From the NCBI GenBank assembly GCA_963693365.1, contig CAVNZM010000012.1:6014001-6078000 (forward strand): DNA of 64,000 bases. Direction: 5' to 3'. Every line of letters begins with the position of its first letter. The first letter of the stretch is position 1. The translations under genes were made by a program, and so were the position numbers. The notes beneath the pieces are model-generated. The model had not been told where the DNA came from. It worked only from the letters and a program-made list of their open reading frames with translations, and did not search any database. This document shows positions 1 to 26,242 of this stretch, piece after piece. The DNA comes from Amoebidium appalachense. Taxonomy: Eukaryota; Ichthyosporea.

Positions 1-1494
1 TTATAATGGATTACCTCGGTCATGTTTGCAGCTAAAGTTTCAATCGTATGTCCATTTGGTAAGATGTAGTGCTTGTAGAGCTAGTGTGCATCCTGCGTGT
101 GAGTGCGTGTTGTGATTGAAACGCCAAACGTCCTCAGACGTGAGGGTGAGAGTGTATTCTTGGATAAGAAAGGTTGCAAGGACGTTCGCGTTGAGCAGCA
201 GTACGTTTCAAGAAATTCTCCGGTTTTGAACTGCGCAGTGCAAAATGCTGCTTATGTAGCATATCATTCGCCAAATATCTTCACTTATAATTAGCGTTGG
301 AAAACATGAACAACAGCAGTGCCCTTGCCTTCATCCGACCGACCCTTCTCTTTCAAAAGCAGCCTCAATAAGCTATTAGTAGTCCTCAATCGTAGTCAGT
401 ACTACGGCCTGTAATTAACTTATCAGCAACTTAACATACTACAAGAGCCAGTAGCAGCCCTATTGATCAGTCTTTTACTCTTTCCAACCACTCTAAAGGG
501 TAAGATCTTTACAATCCTCCTTTCTCCCTAGCAATTTCTTTGAACTGTCACCGGCAACAAGGTGAAGGTTCACTTCCCATTCTACACGAGTGGAAGACAG
601 AGGGGGGCAAATGATTGCCAACCGATAAGCCGACAGGCCAGGATACCTTATAGTATCAAGGAAATTAATACAGCAAGCTCGTTAGAAAACTAAAAAACAA
701 TAAAACAAATATCATAAATAACGTTATGAATTCCCCTTTCAGCCTCATGTATCACTTATTTTTGTAATTTTGACTTACAAAGTTCTCTGTCAAGAGCAGT
801 GCAAGCCACAGCTTTTGCCGCGTTTCTATGCCCAATCAAACGCGAGGTGAGCGGCTGAGCCGATGGCCCAGCGCCGCCCAGGAAGGCTTTTTGCGGATTC
901 CGGATTTTTGGACATGTAGAATCGTGTTGAAGTGCCATCAACAAGAGGCATGTGCTTACAATCAACGTTTCCCCTTCTTGTGTGTGCATTTATGTCTGGT
1001 GGGTGTGTGAATATGCCCATGAATCCAAACAAGTACCTGCACTGGGTGTGCGCGTACATGTGCACTGGCGCCTCGGTACCATGTGTTCCATGTGGCCATG
1101 GCCATGTTGCCAGAATTTCGAACTTGGCATGTTTGTGTGGCCATTGAAATTGCAGTGTACGTATTCACGAGATGAAGTTGAGAGAGGCTATGATTTGTTT
1201 TTAATCTTGGTGAGTTGCATTTCTGAGTTTATTGTGTTTGTGGTTTCCTTCACAACCAAAACACGATCATAGTAAGAGAGAGATATTGGGACCCTCTGAT
1301 CGATACTGTACTGTAACGTCTATGCATTGCACGCAGCTTGTCCTGCAAGCTGCCCAAACTAGGTGGGACACATCGTAATTTTTGTTGTTAAGTCAATTCA
1401 CTGAGATGTCATCTGCATTACTCAAAAATTCAAAGCTTATTAACAGTTTACGTCGGTTCGGCCAACATATACCCCCCCTCCTCCCCCCCCCCCC

Positions 1495-1525
<31 letters not shown>

Positions 1526-2393
1526 ACACATACCAAAAGCAAAAGAGAAATTAAAAAGAACGAAGAAAACTAAACAAGATGAACAAGCTCGCATTTCTGA
1601 AATCTTTTTTAAAACGAAAAAGCTCAACGTGTACCATACTTGCAAACCTTTCCTGAGCCATCTAGTGTGATGAAGCATGAAAAAAAGACACGGAAATCGT
1701 GTTTATCTGACTAGCAAAGCTCACACACCAAACTGAACCAACTTGCAAGAACCCGCAGCGCGCGAAGGAAGAAGGGGGGAGGTGGGGGGGGGGGGGGGGG
1801 GGGATAGGGGGGATTGTAGTACTTTGCAAAAGTGTGCAAGCATTTTCCGCGAGAGGTACAGCCAACATTAAAGTTAAATTTTTGCCCCAAGCTACGGTTT
1901 TGGTTGAGTGTTCATGATCTCCTAACCGACAGCTGGGCTACAACACACCGAGACGGTGCCAAACCTCTTTAATATTTACACAGTTGACTCAGGCAGGCGG
2001 CAAACGATCGAGGCTTGATCGAACATCAGTGATCTGGGGGAAGAACTTCACAAAGATAGGCAGAATGGAAAAAATAAACAATATAAGAAACCAAAAAAGA
2101 AGAAGAAAGAAAGAAAGGGGAAAAAGAATGAAAGTCTCACAGAAAAGCAAACCCTAGGTACCATCTTCCAAACCCACCACACAGAAAGCAGGAAAAAACC
2201 TTGCTGAAACTCGTTGCTTCGTTCTTTTCTAGAGACAAAGAACTTCAGTCTAACGGCGCGTCAAACGACACTCGAGAACAGAAAAAGATAATTTGACATA
2301 GAAAGAAAAAGGCGAGGTTAGGAGGGCCAGGGCGGGGGGGGGGGGGAAGAAGGGGGGGGGGAGGGGGGGATGGAGGAAGGGGGGAGGGGGTTC
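1..2393. other. Intergenic region, no gene recognised
   Basis: No exon or known protein could be supported on either strand. The first 1.4 kb is ordinary complex sequence with only short ORFs. A C run followed by (CA)n lies at about 1483-1530 and a G run at about 1785-1803, and an A-rich stretch covers about 2060-2310. The SPNS gene on the minus strand ends at 2394, so its 3' UTR must lie here. I found no convincing polyadenylation signal. Confidence 0.6.
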
Positions 2394-14233
<11,840 letters not shown>

Positions 14234-15240
14234 GGCTGCGACTGCGGTTAACCTGCCCAGTTCCCAAAAGGATTATTACCACAGAGAAGACTAGGTAGGA
14301 CTGGGAGAGTGCGTGTGAGGGGACGGAGAGAGGGGGAAGGAGTGAGAGGGGGGGGGTGGAGGAGTGGGGGAGTTGGAGGCAAAGTAGCATGGAATGCGAT
14401 GGATGGGAGAAAGGCGTGGGGCCAGGAAGGAAGTGAGGGTATGTGCACACGGGGAGCAGGAGCAGACACAGTTATATAACAGACGTAAGATGGGAAGGTA
14501 TACGTTTGATAAAAACATCGAGAAGCAATGCTCGACATTTTCCTTACATGAGGAAATAGATGAGAAAGAAAGTGCAAACACTATTATAGCGGGATAGCTA
14601 ACACATGCCCCTGAAACCTCAAGTGAATCAACTAGAGTGGGTAGGTGAATAACTTTCATATACCTTTAACGTTTTCCTGATGTTTGGGTGCTCAATCGCT
14701 CACGGTCGCTTTCCTTATCTGAATCTACCCCAACCTTGATCAGGTTTGTACGTTCTTTTCACTTACAGCTGCCCATGGATGGAGCAACCCACTTAAAAAG
14801 TACCTGTGCAATATCTGCAAACGACGTATGTCTCTACACGATGCTGTGCGCAGCCTAAATGAATTTTTACACACGTACGCAGTGCCTTGACAGAAATTAT
14901 GTATAGTTTTCTCCTCCCTTTTTGATCTTTTCGTATGTATGCTTTTTCCAAATCCGACAGCAGCAAACACACCGTTGAATTCGAAACTCGGAGAAAAACC
15001 GTGGCAAACAACAGGACTCAACAGTCAACGTTAACAACCTTCTGACGGCATTTGATTACGTCACATAGATAATGTTTTTATTGGGTTATCAGCCAACCAA
15101 TCACCTTGTGCGTACTGTGAGCCACTGGCAGAGTGAATGAGTGATTTCGGGTCTAGAGAAAAAAACATTACTTACAGCTTTGTGGCAATTTTGTTGCTTT
15201 TTTTATCAAAAATGTTTGCTATAACCCCTACTACATTTTG
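14234..15240 (-). promoter_or_regulatory. Upstream region of SPNS gene
   Basis: About 1 kb of mostly complex sequence upstream of the SPNS start. Possible elements are a TTATATAA palindrome at 14472-14479, about 240 bp from the ATG, and inverted CCAAT/ATTGG motifs around 15078-15105. An AG followed by GTTAACC just upstream of the ATG could be a 5' UTR splice site. None of these is proven, and no other gene was recognised here. Confidence 0.3.
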
Positions 15241-15406
15241 GGTAAGAAAAAGCAATCATTACAACTATGTCTGGGCTGGTTACCATGGAATACCATGACC
15301 GTCATAACTTCTTCTTGATTGGCTTCTGTTATCACTGCCAAATCAGGAAAGCAAAGCTCCACAGGCTGACAGGCGCGCGCAAACTCACCAAAGCAAAGTA
15401 CTGCAC

Positions 15407-15833
15407 GCACTCTCCCTCTTCCTATCCCTCTCCCTCTCCCACCGGGTCCCCCTCCCCCTCCCCCTCCCCCTCCCCCTCCCCTCCCCCCCCCCCCCCCCCC
15501 CCCTCTCCCTCCCCCCTCCCCCCCTCCCCCCTCCCCCGCGGCCGCCCCCGCCCCCCGTCCCCTCCCCGCTCCCACTCTCCCTCCCCCTCCCCCTACCCCT
15601 CCCCCTTCCCCTCTCCCTCCCCCCTCCCCTTCTCCCTCTCCCTCTCCCTCTCCCTCTCCCTCTCCCTCTCCCTCTCCCTCTCCCTCTCCCTCTCCCTCTC
15701 CCTCTCCCTCCCCCTCCCTCTCCCTCTCCCTCCCCATCCCCCCTCCCTCTCCTTCTCCCTCTTTCTCTCCCTCTCCCTCTCCCTCTCCCTCTCCCTCCCC
15801 ATCCCTCTCTCTCTCTCCCCCTCCCTCTCCCTC

Positions 15834-15869
<36 letters not shown>

Positions 15870-15870
15870 C
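15407..15870. repeat. (CCCTCT)n tract followed by (TA)n
   Basis: More than 400 bp of CCCTCT/CCCCTC hexamers on the plus strand, ending in a (TA)n stretch at about 15834-15870 and then CA/CAAA repeats. It lies within the first type 1 tail of family A. Confidence 0.9.
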
Positions 15871-16078
15871 ATTATATCTCGCCCAGGCACACACAAACAA
15901 ACACAAACACACACACAAACACAAACACACACACACACAAACACAAACACACACACACACACACAGACACACACAATCAAACCAGCTACGTGTGGCTGGG
16001 CTTTCCTATCGCACGCAGGCACTCACACATGCAGCGCCACATACGTGCACACGCACACGCACACTCACGCACACATGC

Positions 16079-16199
<121 letters not shown>

Positions 16200-17119
16200 G
16201 GGCGGCACACGCCTCCCTCCCACATCCCAATCCCCAACCCCTCCCAATCCCACCCTCTCCCTTTGCTGTACAGAAACCGTCGAGATCAAAGTCTGAATAA
16301 TGATAAAGGAATACTTTTTAGTTATTTGATTTCATTCGATTTAATATCCTGAACGCTAAGGGGGGGGGGAGGGGGGGGTCTACTAGGTAGCCAAAAATAA
16401 GGGATAAGTAATATATCTGTTAGCGAGGCTGGGGCAAAACCCTGCAGGGCTGTGTACTACTGTACTAGTAGATTTAGGGAGTTCGGATTGACATTGGTAA
16501 AGGTGTGTGAGCCTTATAGCCGAATGCACCATTACTGCACCCTAGCTAAGGCACAGTTGGTGCTTAGTGGAGAAGGTAGTTTCTATGAGGGACCGCCGAG
16601 GGGCCCCCCCCTGGGATCAAAACGGGATTATGAAATATATATAAAAGGAATCGCCTCCACCTTCCCGGGCTCCCCCTCCCCCCTCTGCCCTCCCCCCCCC
16701 TCCCCCCCCCCGGGGGCCTTCCCCCCCTAGTGCATTTCCAAGGGAGAGAGGAACTTCAAATACCTCCCCCCCCACCACCACCACCACCACCCCCACCCCC
16801 ACCCCCCAAAGCTACCCAATGTGTAGACCATGTGTGCATGTGACCACGTCTGTACATTTTTGTTGTGTGTGTGATAGGCACATGCCTCCGAGTGTAGTGG
16901 ACTGTCCGAGACGGTTGGTGGTGGCTGCTGGTTATTATATTCATTGGGAGATATTAAGTTGACAGGATTCACAAATATTACCCCCAAGACATATGCCAAG
17001 GGAGGGCAAGGAGTGGAAATATGTGCGATTATGCAGGTCAAGGGATTGGAGAGGGTGGGAGAGTGCAGGAAGGGGTGTTTGGGGGTGGAGGGTGAAAGGG
17101 AATTTCATAGGCTTAAGGA

Positions 17120-17150
<31 letters not shown>

Positions 17151-17912
17151 AGGGGGGCTGGACAGGCTCAGCCTGCTCGGTTTTCAGAGACAAAGTTCAT
17201 TTATAAGTGCTGACGATGGTCATTCTTCACTTGTTCAAAGAGTCGTGAAATAGACCTGGGCACGGGGCGGGACGGGGAAGTAGGAGGGGGAGGGGGGGGG
17301 GGGGGGGGGGAGCTGCTCGGTTTTCAGTGCGGAAGAGACGCTCATGATAGTTTTGTTGAAATGCCCGTAGCAAATGAGCAAAACTTTCAATAGATATCAC
17401 ATACTGGAAGCTGTTTGAAAAAGCTGTTGGTTTATATTCAGCAAGTTTTGTGGGCGGCAAGCTCTGCACCCATCAGAGGACAAGAAACAGTTCCTGCAAT
17501 GTCCAGGATCCAGACAAATGCATTGTTCCAACGGTTTGCTGCCAATACTGGGCGGTACTGCTTCTAGCCTACGGTGAGATTATTAATGGTGGTTGGGGTT
17601 TGATTGTTGGACACATCTCCATGATGTACATAAATAACCCGTTTTCATTGATTGAAGCTGTTTCTCTTGATCCTCGCACACCATGACGAGCACACAGCCG
17701 AAACTGAGCACTACAACAGGTACACATAATATACGATTCGTGACGTGTTACATGCACAACCTCTGCAACGATCCACCCGTGTGCGCACGCGTAAATTCGA
17801 ATATGCAAAAGAAGGGGGGGGGGGGAGGGGGGGGGGGGGGGGGGGGGAGGGGGGGGGGGGGGAGAGAGAGAGAGAGAGAGAAGTGGGGGGGAGGAGAGGG
17901 AGGGGGGATGCC

Positions 17913-17961
17913 TACCAGTTAGCCAATAGTGGCGATCCAGAATCGCTTTGGCTAACTGGTA
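17913..17961. other. Perfect 14-bp inverted repeat (hairpin) in family A
   Basis: TACCAGTTAGCCAA at 17913-17926 pairs with TTGGCTAACTGGTA at 17948-17961. Inside, GCGAT pairs with ATCGC. A G-rich tract lies on the left and a C-rich tract on the right, so the whole segment could fold into a much longer G:C-stemmed structure. Confidence 0.85.
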
Positions 17962-19236
17962 AGACTCCCTCCCCCCCCCCCTTTTCGGGGAGAAAGAAAC
18001 GTCAGATAACCCTTCCCCTCCTAGCCGCTTCCTCTCCCTCCCCCCCCCCCCCCACACACACACACACACACCTCCCAAACTTTATGGGCCTTGTGTGTAG
18101 ACATAGAGTCCCTATGACGGCACGTACAATATTATTGTTGTGTATGTGTTGGGACATGCCTCCGAGTGTATTGGGCCGGCGGCCGTTGAGTATCATTAGA
18201 ATCATACAGGGGGCTTATAATTCGTTGGAGGGCAGATTCACAAAGTGCATAGCGCAAGATATGTGCTGGTTAATTCATATGGGTTACTACATTTTGTCGA
18301 AAATGTATTCACAAAGTTTGACCTAAGACAAATCATCGACTAAGGAGGGCAAAACCTCGATTTGTGTGCAATGACGCAGGTCAAGGGACATTGGGGAGGG
18401 CTAAAAGGTGCCCTGGGGAGGGGGGGAGGGGGGGGGGGGGGGGGGGAGGACGAGCTCTTCATAAGTCATAAAATATACCTGGGACCCGCGCCCCGGGGGG
18501 GGGGGAGGGGGGGGGGGGGGGGGGAAGGCTGCTCGATTTGCAGAAAAGAAGTTCTTAAAAGTTTCGTGAATGCTGACGAGCTCTTTACTTGTTTTAGAAG
18601 TCATAAAATAGACCTGGGCGCCCAGGGGGGGGGGGGGGGGGGGGGGGGCTGCTCGGTTTTCAGGGTGGAAGAGATTTCACGATATCTTTGTTGAATACCC
18701 GTGCCGTTTTGCCATAATAGATATTACATTCCATGGATCTGTTTTACAAACTGCTGGTATTGTTTTCAGCAAATACGTTGAGGCAGCAGATTCTACATCC
18801 AATCCCTTGTTCACACGTCCAAAATTCGGACTGTGAGAGCATTACTTCGATGGTTAAGGCCACTCGGAGTTAAACCGTATGCCTCTGGTCTGATGTTTCG
18901 AGGTGGTTGGGGCTTGATTGTGGGACACACTTTCATATCTGCTTTTTAATTGGCTTCTGTTATGGCTGCCTAATTAGGAAAGCAAACCTCCACACAAAAA
19001 GGAAAAGTAATCGACCCCCCCCCCCATCCCCCACCCACCCCCCGGGTGCCGCTGCCTGCCGAAATCCCCCCCCACCCTGCCCCCACAAACACACGCACAC
19101 ACACACATCCACCCGCACACACAAACACACACAAGTACACACAGGCACACAAACAAATTTGCAAAAAAGCTACGTGTGCACGTGGCTAGGCTCTTCATGC
19201 TCCCGCTCTCCCATGCATGAACACGCACACGCGCAC

Positions 19237-19310
<74 letters not shown>

Positions 19311-20006
19311 ACGCATGCGTGCATGCACGCACACACGCACGCACACCAACACATACCGTGGCACACGCGTACCCCGGTCCCTCCCGTGCTGGAAGGCAAG
19401 ATCTGGAGAATGATGAAGGGAATTCGAATCATTTATAGATTGATTTATCCATTTGATCAAGGCGAATATCCCCTGCCTACTGACAAGGCATGCATAAGAG
19501 GGGGGGGGAGGGGCGCGGGGAGGGGGGAGACTACGAGAAGTCAACCTGCTACTATCAGGAATCCCCCCCCCCCCCCCCCGCCCCTCCCCTCACTGCACCC
19601 CCTCTCCCCCACCCTCCCCCTTTCTGCCCCCTCCCCCTCCCCCCCCCCCCCCCAACCAAAAAAAAAAAACCTACCCATGTGTGCAGGTAATTGCAATGTG
19701 AGCACGTGATGGCTTGTGCATGTTTTGAGCATATGTGATATGGGTACACGCCTCCGAGTCACACAGTTACAGTTGGTGGTCGCTGCTGGACAATATTCAA
19801 TGATATTCATGGGGGTCTGTTTGGTGGAAAGGGAGGTTTAAGTTTGCCCCAGGGCCTGCAGAACAGCTATGTACAGTAGGAGGGTAAGACGTGGATTATG
19901 TGCAGTTATAATTAGGCAGGCCAAGGGACATTGGGGTGGAGAGCAACGGGTACGGAAGGGGGGTGGGGGGTGGGGGGTGAAAGGGACCCTTGGAGGGGGG
20001 GAAGAA

Positions 20007-20042
<36 letters not shown>

Positions 20043-22841
20043 GGGTATGTGTGTGTGTGTGGGGGGGGGGGGGGGGGGGGGGGGAAGGGTGCGTGTGTGT
20101 GTGTATGGGGGGGGGGGGGGGGAGTGGGTGAGGGGGGGGGGGGGGGGGACTCGGGGCTGCTGGCGAGCTCCTCAGTTGGTTTTAGAAGTCATGAAATAGA
20201 CCTGGGTGGGGGCCCCAGGGGGAGGGAGAGGGGAGGGGGGGGGGGGGGGGGAGGCTGCTCGGTTTTCAGAGGGGAAGAGGCTTTCACGATAATGTTTGCT
20301 GAACTACCCATAGGGTATTAGAGTAGTGGTTATCTCACGCCATCAATCTGTATTGGAGGCTGTTGGTTTTTGTATTCAGCAAGCACTGTGGGACGGCAGA
20401 TTCTGGATCCATCTTCAACACAAACTTTGTGAAAGAGCTCACTTGTCCAGAAATCGGACCATGAGAGCATTACTTCGATGCTTTGTCGTCCGGAATTGCA
20501 GGCCGTATGCCTCTGGTGTGAAGTTATTTGGAACAGGATTGGGTTTGCTTGTGGGACACGGTTCCATAATGGGCATACATAACCCGTTTTGATTGGTAGT
20601 GGCTGTCTGCCTTGAACCTCACACCGAGAAGAGCACATGTACATACACAGCCGAAATTGAGCAATGCGACAGGTTCATTCTAGAACATACGAGTCCTTCA
20701 GTGCTGCAACAGAGTCTGCAGTGTTTGGCCGCGCGTGTTTGTACACAAATATCGACGGCATGTGCAAAAGAAGGAGGGGGGGGGGGGGGGGGTTCTACTT
20801 AGCCAACAGTAAGGGATCCGGAATCCTTCCTCCCCCCCCCCCCCCCCCCTCCCCCCCTCCAGGATCTTCACCTTTTCATGGTTGATCAAGGGAGAATGCC
20901 CGATGAGTGAGACTTACAATGCCCCCTCCCCCACCAGGCTACCCAGTGTGTAGGCCAAGTGCGTATGTGACCACCTGTGTACACTTTTGTTGCGTGTGTT
21001 GGACACATGCCTACGAGTGTGTTGCACAGAGACGGGTGGTGGTGGCTGGTGGTCATTATATTCATGGGGGCTATAATTAGTCGAGTTGAAAGGCGGATTC
21101 ACAATTTTGAAAGTATTAGCCAGTACAATGATGTGGTTGATCAAAGACGTGGATTAAGGTGCAATCAGTCCGGTTGAGGGAAATTGAAGAGAGGTGTGTG
21201 TGTGTGGGGGGGGGGGGGGGGGGGGGGTTCAACTGCAGTGTGGGTGGTGGAGGGTGAAAGGGGCCCTGGAAAGAGGGTTGGGGCGGGGTGTGGGGGGAGG
21301 GGGGGGGGGAGGGGGGGGGGAGGGGGGGGGGAGGGGGGGGGGGGGTTCCTGCTGACGACCTCCTTGCTTGTTCAAAAAGTCATGAAATAGACCTGGGCGT
21401 GCACATGGGCCGCGAGGGACTCCGAGGCGGAGGGTTGGGGAAGGGGGGAGGGATGGGTAGGATGCTCGGATTCCAGAAATGAAGGTCATTTGGAAAAAGA
21501 AAAAACGAAATATCACATGCCTCGCAGGCCAGAATTCGAATCGCAAGCTATTATAATCAGCATCTGCTGTAGGCGGTGCGGAAAGATCTGGGTCCATAAT
21601 AGGGTGGACACCATTCTAGGCCAGTGCATGGTCAAAATTGCCCAGGATTCGGACAAATTCTTTGCTTCAATGATTTGCCGCCCGAAGCCAAAGGTCAATG
21701 CCTCTGGTTGTATGGTTGTTATGGGTCGGTCGGAGCTTGATTGTGGGACGCACATTCATTGATGTGCATACATAATCAGTTTTGATTCGTGGTGGCTGTT
21801 TCCTTGAGCCTCGCACGGAACGAGCTCCGAACACACACAGCAGACACTGAGCACTATGACAGGTTCGTTCTAGAACATACGAGTCTTACGTGTTGCAACC
21901 TCTGAATGAATTGGCCCGTGTGTGCACAAGTGAATTCGAATATGCAAAAGAAGGGGGGTGGGGTGGGGATGGGGGGGAGAGAGGGGGGGGGGGGGGGGGG
22001 GGAGAGAGGGGGTTGATTTGGGGGGGGGGGGGGGGGGGGGAGAAAGGAAGGGGGGAAGGGGGAAGTCTACCTTCTAACGGTTAGCCAACAGTAAGGGATC
22101 CGGAACCTCCCCCTTTTCCGCCCCTCATCCTCACCCTCCCCACCCTCCCCCTCCCCCCCCCCCTCCCCCCCCCCTCCCCCCCCTCCCCCCCTTCCCCCCC
22201 CTCCCCCCCTGCGTGGCTTCCCTCCCTTTCATGGTCTATCAAGGGAGAACGAAACTGCAAAGGCTCCTCCCCCCCGCCGCCCCCCCCTCCCTTCCCTCCT
22301 CCTCCCAAAAGTCAATGGGCCTTGTGTGTAAGCCATACATGCCTCCGAGTGTATTGGACCTGGTCCACGACAATTGGTGGTAGTGCTTGTTATTGTATTC
22401 ATACAGAGGGCATATATTTAGTCGAAACTTCGAAGATTCACAAATTTTAGCCCACAGTGGTTAACTCAAAGGGTTGTTACTAGGATTATGTTGAAAGTGG
22501 ATTCACGAAGTTTGACACAAGACGTATCATCGACTAAAGCGTGCAAGACCTGGATTTATGTGCGATTACGCACGTTAAGAGACATTGGGATGGGGATGAA
22601 AGGGGCCGTGTGGGTGGGAGGGGGGGGGGGGGGGGGGGGAGGGATAACGAGCTCTTTCGAAGTTGTAAAATAGACCTGGACCGCCGGGGGGGGGGGGGGG
22701 GGGGGGGGGGGAAGAAGGGGAGGGGAAGTGGGGAGGGAGGGGGAAGGCTGCACGATTTTTAGAAAAAAGTTCTTAAAAGTTTTGTGAATTCTGACGAGCT
22801 CCATGTTTTAGAAGTCATAAAATAGACCTGGGTGCCGGGGG

Positions 22842-22885
<44 letters not shown>

Positions 22886-23264
22886 CTGCTTGGTTTTCAT
22901 AGTGGAAGAAGCTTTCAAGGTACCTTAGTTGATATGCACTTAACGTATGAGCAATGAAGATACCACAGGTCCAGAAAAATATTACAAGGTGTTTTTTTTA
23001 TGTTCAGCAAATTCTATGGGTCGGCAGATTCTGAATCCAATACAGGAACTTCAGAGCCTCACTTGTCCAGCATTCGGACCGTGAGTCATTGTTTTGATGG
23101 TTTTCCGCCCGGAATCGAAGACCGTATGCCTCTGGTGTAAAGTTGTTAGAGATGGGTTGGGACTGATTGTGGGACGCACTTTCATATCTGCTTTTTGAAA
23201 GGCTTCTTTTATCACTGCCTATTTTGGAAAGCGAAACTCCACACCAAAAGAAAAGTAATCGAGC

Positions 23265-23296
<32 letters not shown>

Positions 23297-24931
23297 CGTG
23301 CCGCCGCTGCCGCTGTCGCTGCCGCATGCCCAAATCCGCCCCCCTCCTTTACCCCCACAAGCACATACTTACACGCACAAGCACATGCACACGCACATAT
23401 CCTCCCGCGCACATGCAAACAGACACACGTACACACAGACACATAAACAAATTTGCAAACAAGCTACGTGTGCACGTGGCTGGGATCTTCGAGCACACTC
23501 CCACGCACGCACGCAAGCACACGCATGCACACGCGCGTGTGCGCGCGCACACACACACACACACAAGAAGCCACGCACACACGCACGTGTACACACGCAC
23601 CCACCCACGTACGCACGCACGCACACACACACACTCCGTGGCGCACGCCTGTCCGAGTACCCCTCTCCCTCCCCCCTCCCCCCCTCACCCCCCTTTTGCT
23701 GGAAAGGGACCGTCAAGGTCTGGAGAATGATGAAGGAATTTCGAATAACTTTGTTATAACTTACTAAATTCGAACAAGGGTTAAAAAAGCCGTGCATGCT
23801 GAGAAGGCATTTAAAAGAGGGTGGGGGGAAGGGACTACGAGATGCCAATCTAGTACTATCAGGAATCCCCCCCCCCCCCCCCCCCCCCCCCTTAAAACAG
23901 CCACCCATGTGTGCAGGCAATGTGTGCATGTGGCGGTGTGTGCATTTTTGTTGTGTATGTGATGGGCACATGCCTCCAAGTGTATTGCACAGAGACGGTT
24001 GGTGGTGGCTGCTGGTTATTATATTCATGGAGCGGTTATTTCGTCGAAAGGTCAATTCAGAAAGTTTGCCCCAGGCCCTGCAGAACAACTACAGCAGGAG
24101 GGTAAGGCGTGGATTTCGTGCAGGTATAATTCGGCAGGCCAAGGGACATTGCGGAGGGGAGTAACGGTGAAGGAAAGGGATGTTTGGTGGGTGGAGGGTT
24201 AAAGTGGCCCGTGGTGGGGAAGGGGGCGGGGGGAGGGGGGGGGGGGGGGTAGGATTCGGAGGTGCTGACGAGCTCCTCAGTTGGTAAGTTAGAAGTCATG
24301 AAATAGACCTGGGTATGGGGCCCGAGGGGGGGGAAGGGGGGGGGGGGGGGGGGGGGGGGGGGGGGCTGCTCGGCTTTTAGAAGGGACGAGGCTTTAACGA
24401 TAATGTTTGCTGATATACCCCTAGGGTCTTAGCGTACAGGTTATCTCGCGTCATGAATCGGTCTTGCAATCTGTTGGTTTTTGTATCCAGAACATATTAT
24501 TGGGCGGCAGATTCTGGATCCAGCACAGGAACTTGCCAAAGCCTGCTCACTTGTCCAAAATCCGGACCGTGAGAGCAATACCTCGATAGTTTCCCACCCG
24601 CAGTCAGAGGCGTTTGACTCTGGTCTGACGCTACTAGAGGTGGTAGGGGTTCGATTGTGGGGCACACTTTCATTTCTGCTTTTCGTTTGGATTCTGTTAT
24701 GGCTGCCTAATTATAAAAGCAAAACTCCCCACAAAAAGGAAAAGTCATCGACCCCCCTGTACCCCCCCCCCCCCCCCCCCCCCCCCCCACCCGCCCGCCC
24801 ACCCCCTCCCCTCCCCCCCCCCCCCTTCCCCCCCCAACAAACACATACCTACACACGCACATACGCACACGCACACATCCGCCTGCCCACGCAAACACAC
24901 ACATGCACACACAGACACACGGCCGCACACA

Positions 24932-24967
<36 letters not shown>

Positions 24968-25151
24968 CAAACGCACGCGCGCACACACACACACACCGTG
25001 GCACACGAAGTACCCCAGTAACCCCCTCCCTCCCCCCTCCCCCCCCCCCCCTGCTGGAAAGGGGCCGTCAAGGTCTGGAGAATGATGAAGGGAATTAGAA
25101 TACTTTCTTATAACTTGATCTATCCATTAGATAAAGGTGAACAGGTCCTGC

Positions 25152-25626
25152 AGGGCCCAACCACATCGGCTGAGTCAACTTGCTCCGATTAGTCTGCTAA
25201 AAGCAGAACTATCCTGCTGTAAGCAGAATTATTCTGCAAAAAGCAGAATTATTCTGCTAAAAGCAGAATTATTCAGCAAAAACAGAATAATCCTGCAAAA
25301 GAAGAACTATTTTCCTAAAGGCAGAATGATTCTGCCAAAGCAGAATGAATCTGCTAAAAGCAGAATCAATCTGCCAAAAGTAGAATTATCCTGCTATGAG
25401 CAGAATTATTCTGCTATAAACTGTCGAAAGCACAATAATTCTGCTTTTGGCTAAAAGCACATTGATTCTGCTGAAAGCAGAATAATTCTGCTAAAAGCAG
25501 AGTGATTCTGCTCTTGCAAAATAATTCTGCCTTTTGCAGAATAATTCTGCTTTTTGCAGAATAATTCCGCCTTTGCAGAGTGATTCTGCTTTTTGCAGGT
25601 TGAATCTGCCGATGTGGTTGGGCCCT
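25152..25626. mobile_element. Foldback/MITE-like element, copy 1
   Basis: The ends are AGGGCCCAACCACATCGGC and its exact reverse complement, and the similarity continues inward to about 31 bp (a GAGTCAACTTGC-like motif on both sides). The interior is a chain of GCAGAATTATTCTGC-type palindromes spaced by A-rich links in the left half and T-rich links in the right half, so the whole 475 bp is one large inverted repeat. It interrupts a family A type 1 tail: 19441-19501 shows the same flanks without it. No ORF is present, so it would depend on enzymes supplied elsewhere. Confidence 0.85.
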
Positions 25627-26198
25627 CCCGGCATACTGAAAAGGCATGTAAAAGGGGGAGGGGGGGGGGGGGGGGGGGGGGGGAGGGGGGGGGGGGAGAT
25701 CCGAGAAGCCAACCTAGTGCTATCAGGAATCAACACCCCCCCCCCCCCCCCAAAAAAAAAAAAAAACAAAACAAAAAAAGAAACCACCCATGTGTGTAGG
25801 CAATGTGTGCATGCGGCCGTTTATGGATATTTTGTTTTGTATGTGATATGGGGACATGTGTCTGAGTGCATTGCACAGAGACGGTGGTGGCTGCTGGTTA
25901 TTGCAGTCATGAGAGGTTATTTAGTGGAAAGGCAGATTCGGAAAATTGGCCGCCAGGGCCTGCAGAGCTACAGTAGAAGGGAAAGCTGTGGAATATGTGC
26001 AGTTATATTTAGGCAGGCCAAGGGACATTGGGGTGGGGAGTAATCGTGAAGCTATTTGATGGAGGGTTTGGGGGGTGGAGGGTGCAAGGGGCCCGTGGAG
26101 GTAGGGGGAGAGGGGGAGGGGGGGAGGGGGAGGGAACTTGGAGGTGCTGACGAGCTCCTTTGTTGTTTTAGAAGTCATGAAATAGACCTGGGTACGGG

Positions 26199-26242
<44 letters not shown>

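Noticed and set aside
25152-25626. CRISPR-like regular repeats of GCAGAAT
   Set aside because: The spacers are not unique, the units are palindromic and irregular, and the locus has transposon-like inverted ends in a eukaryotic genome.
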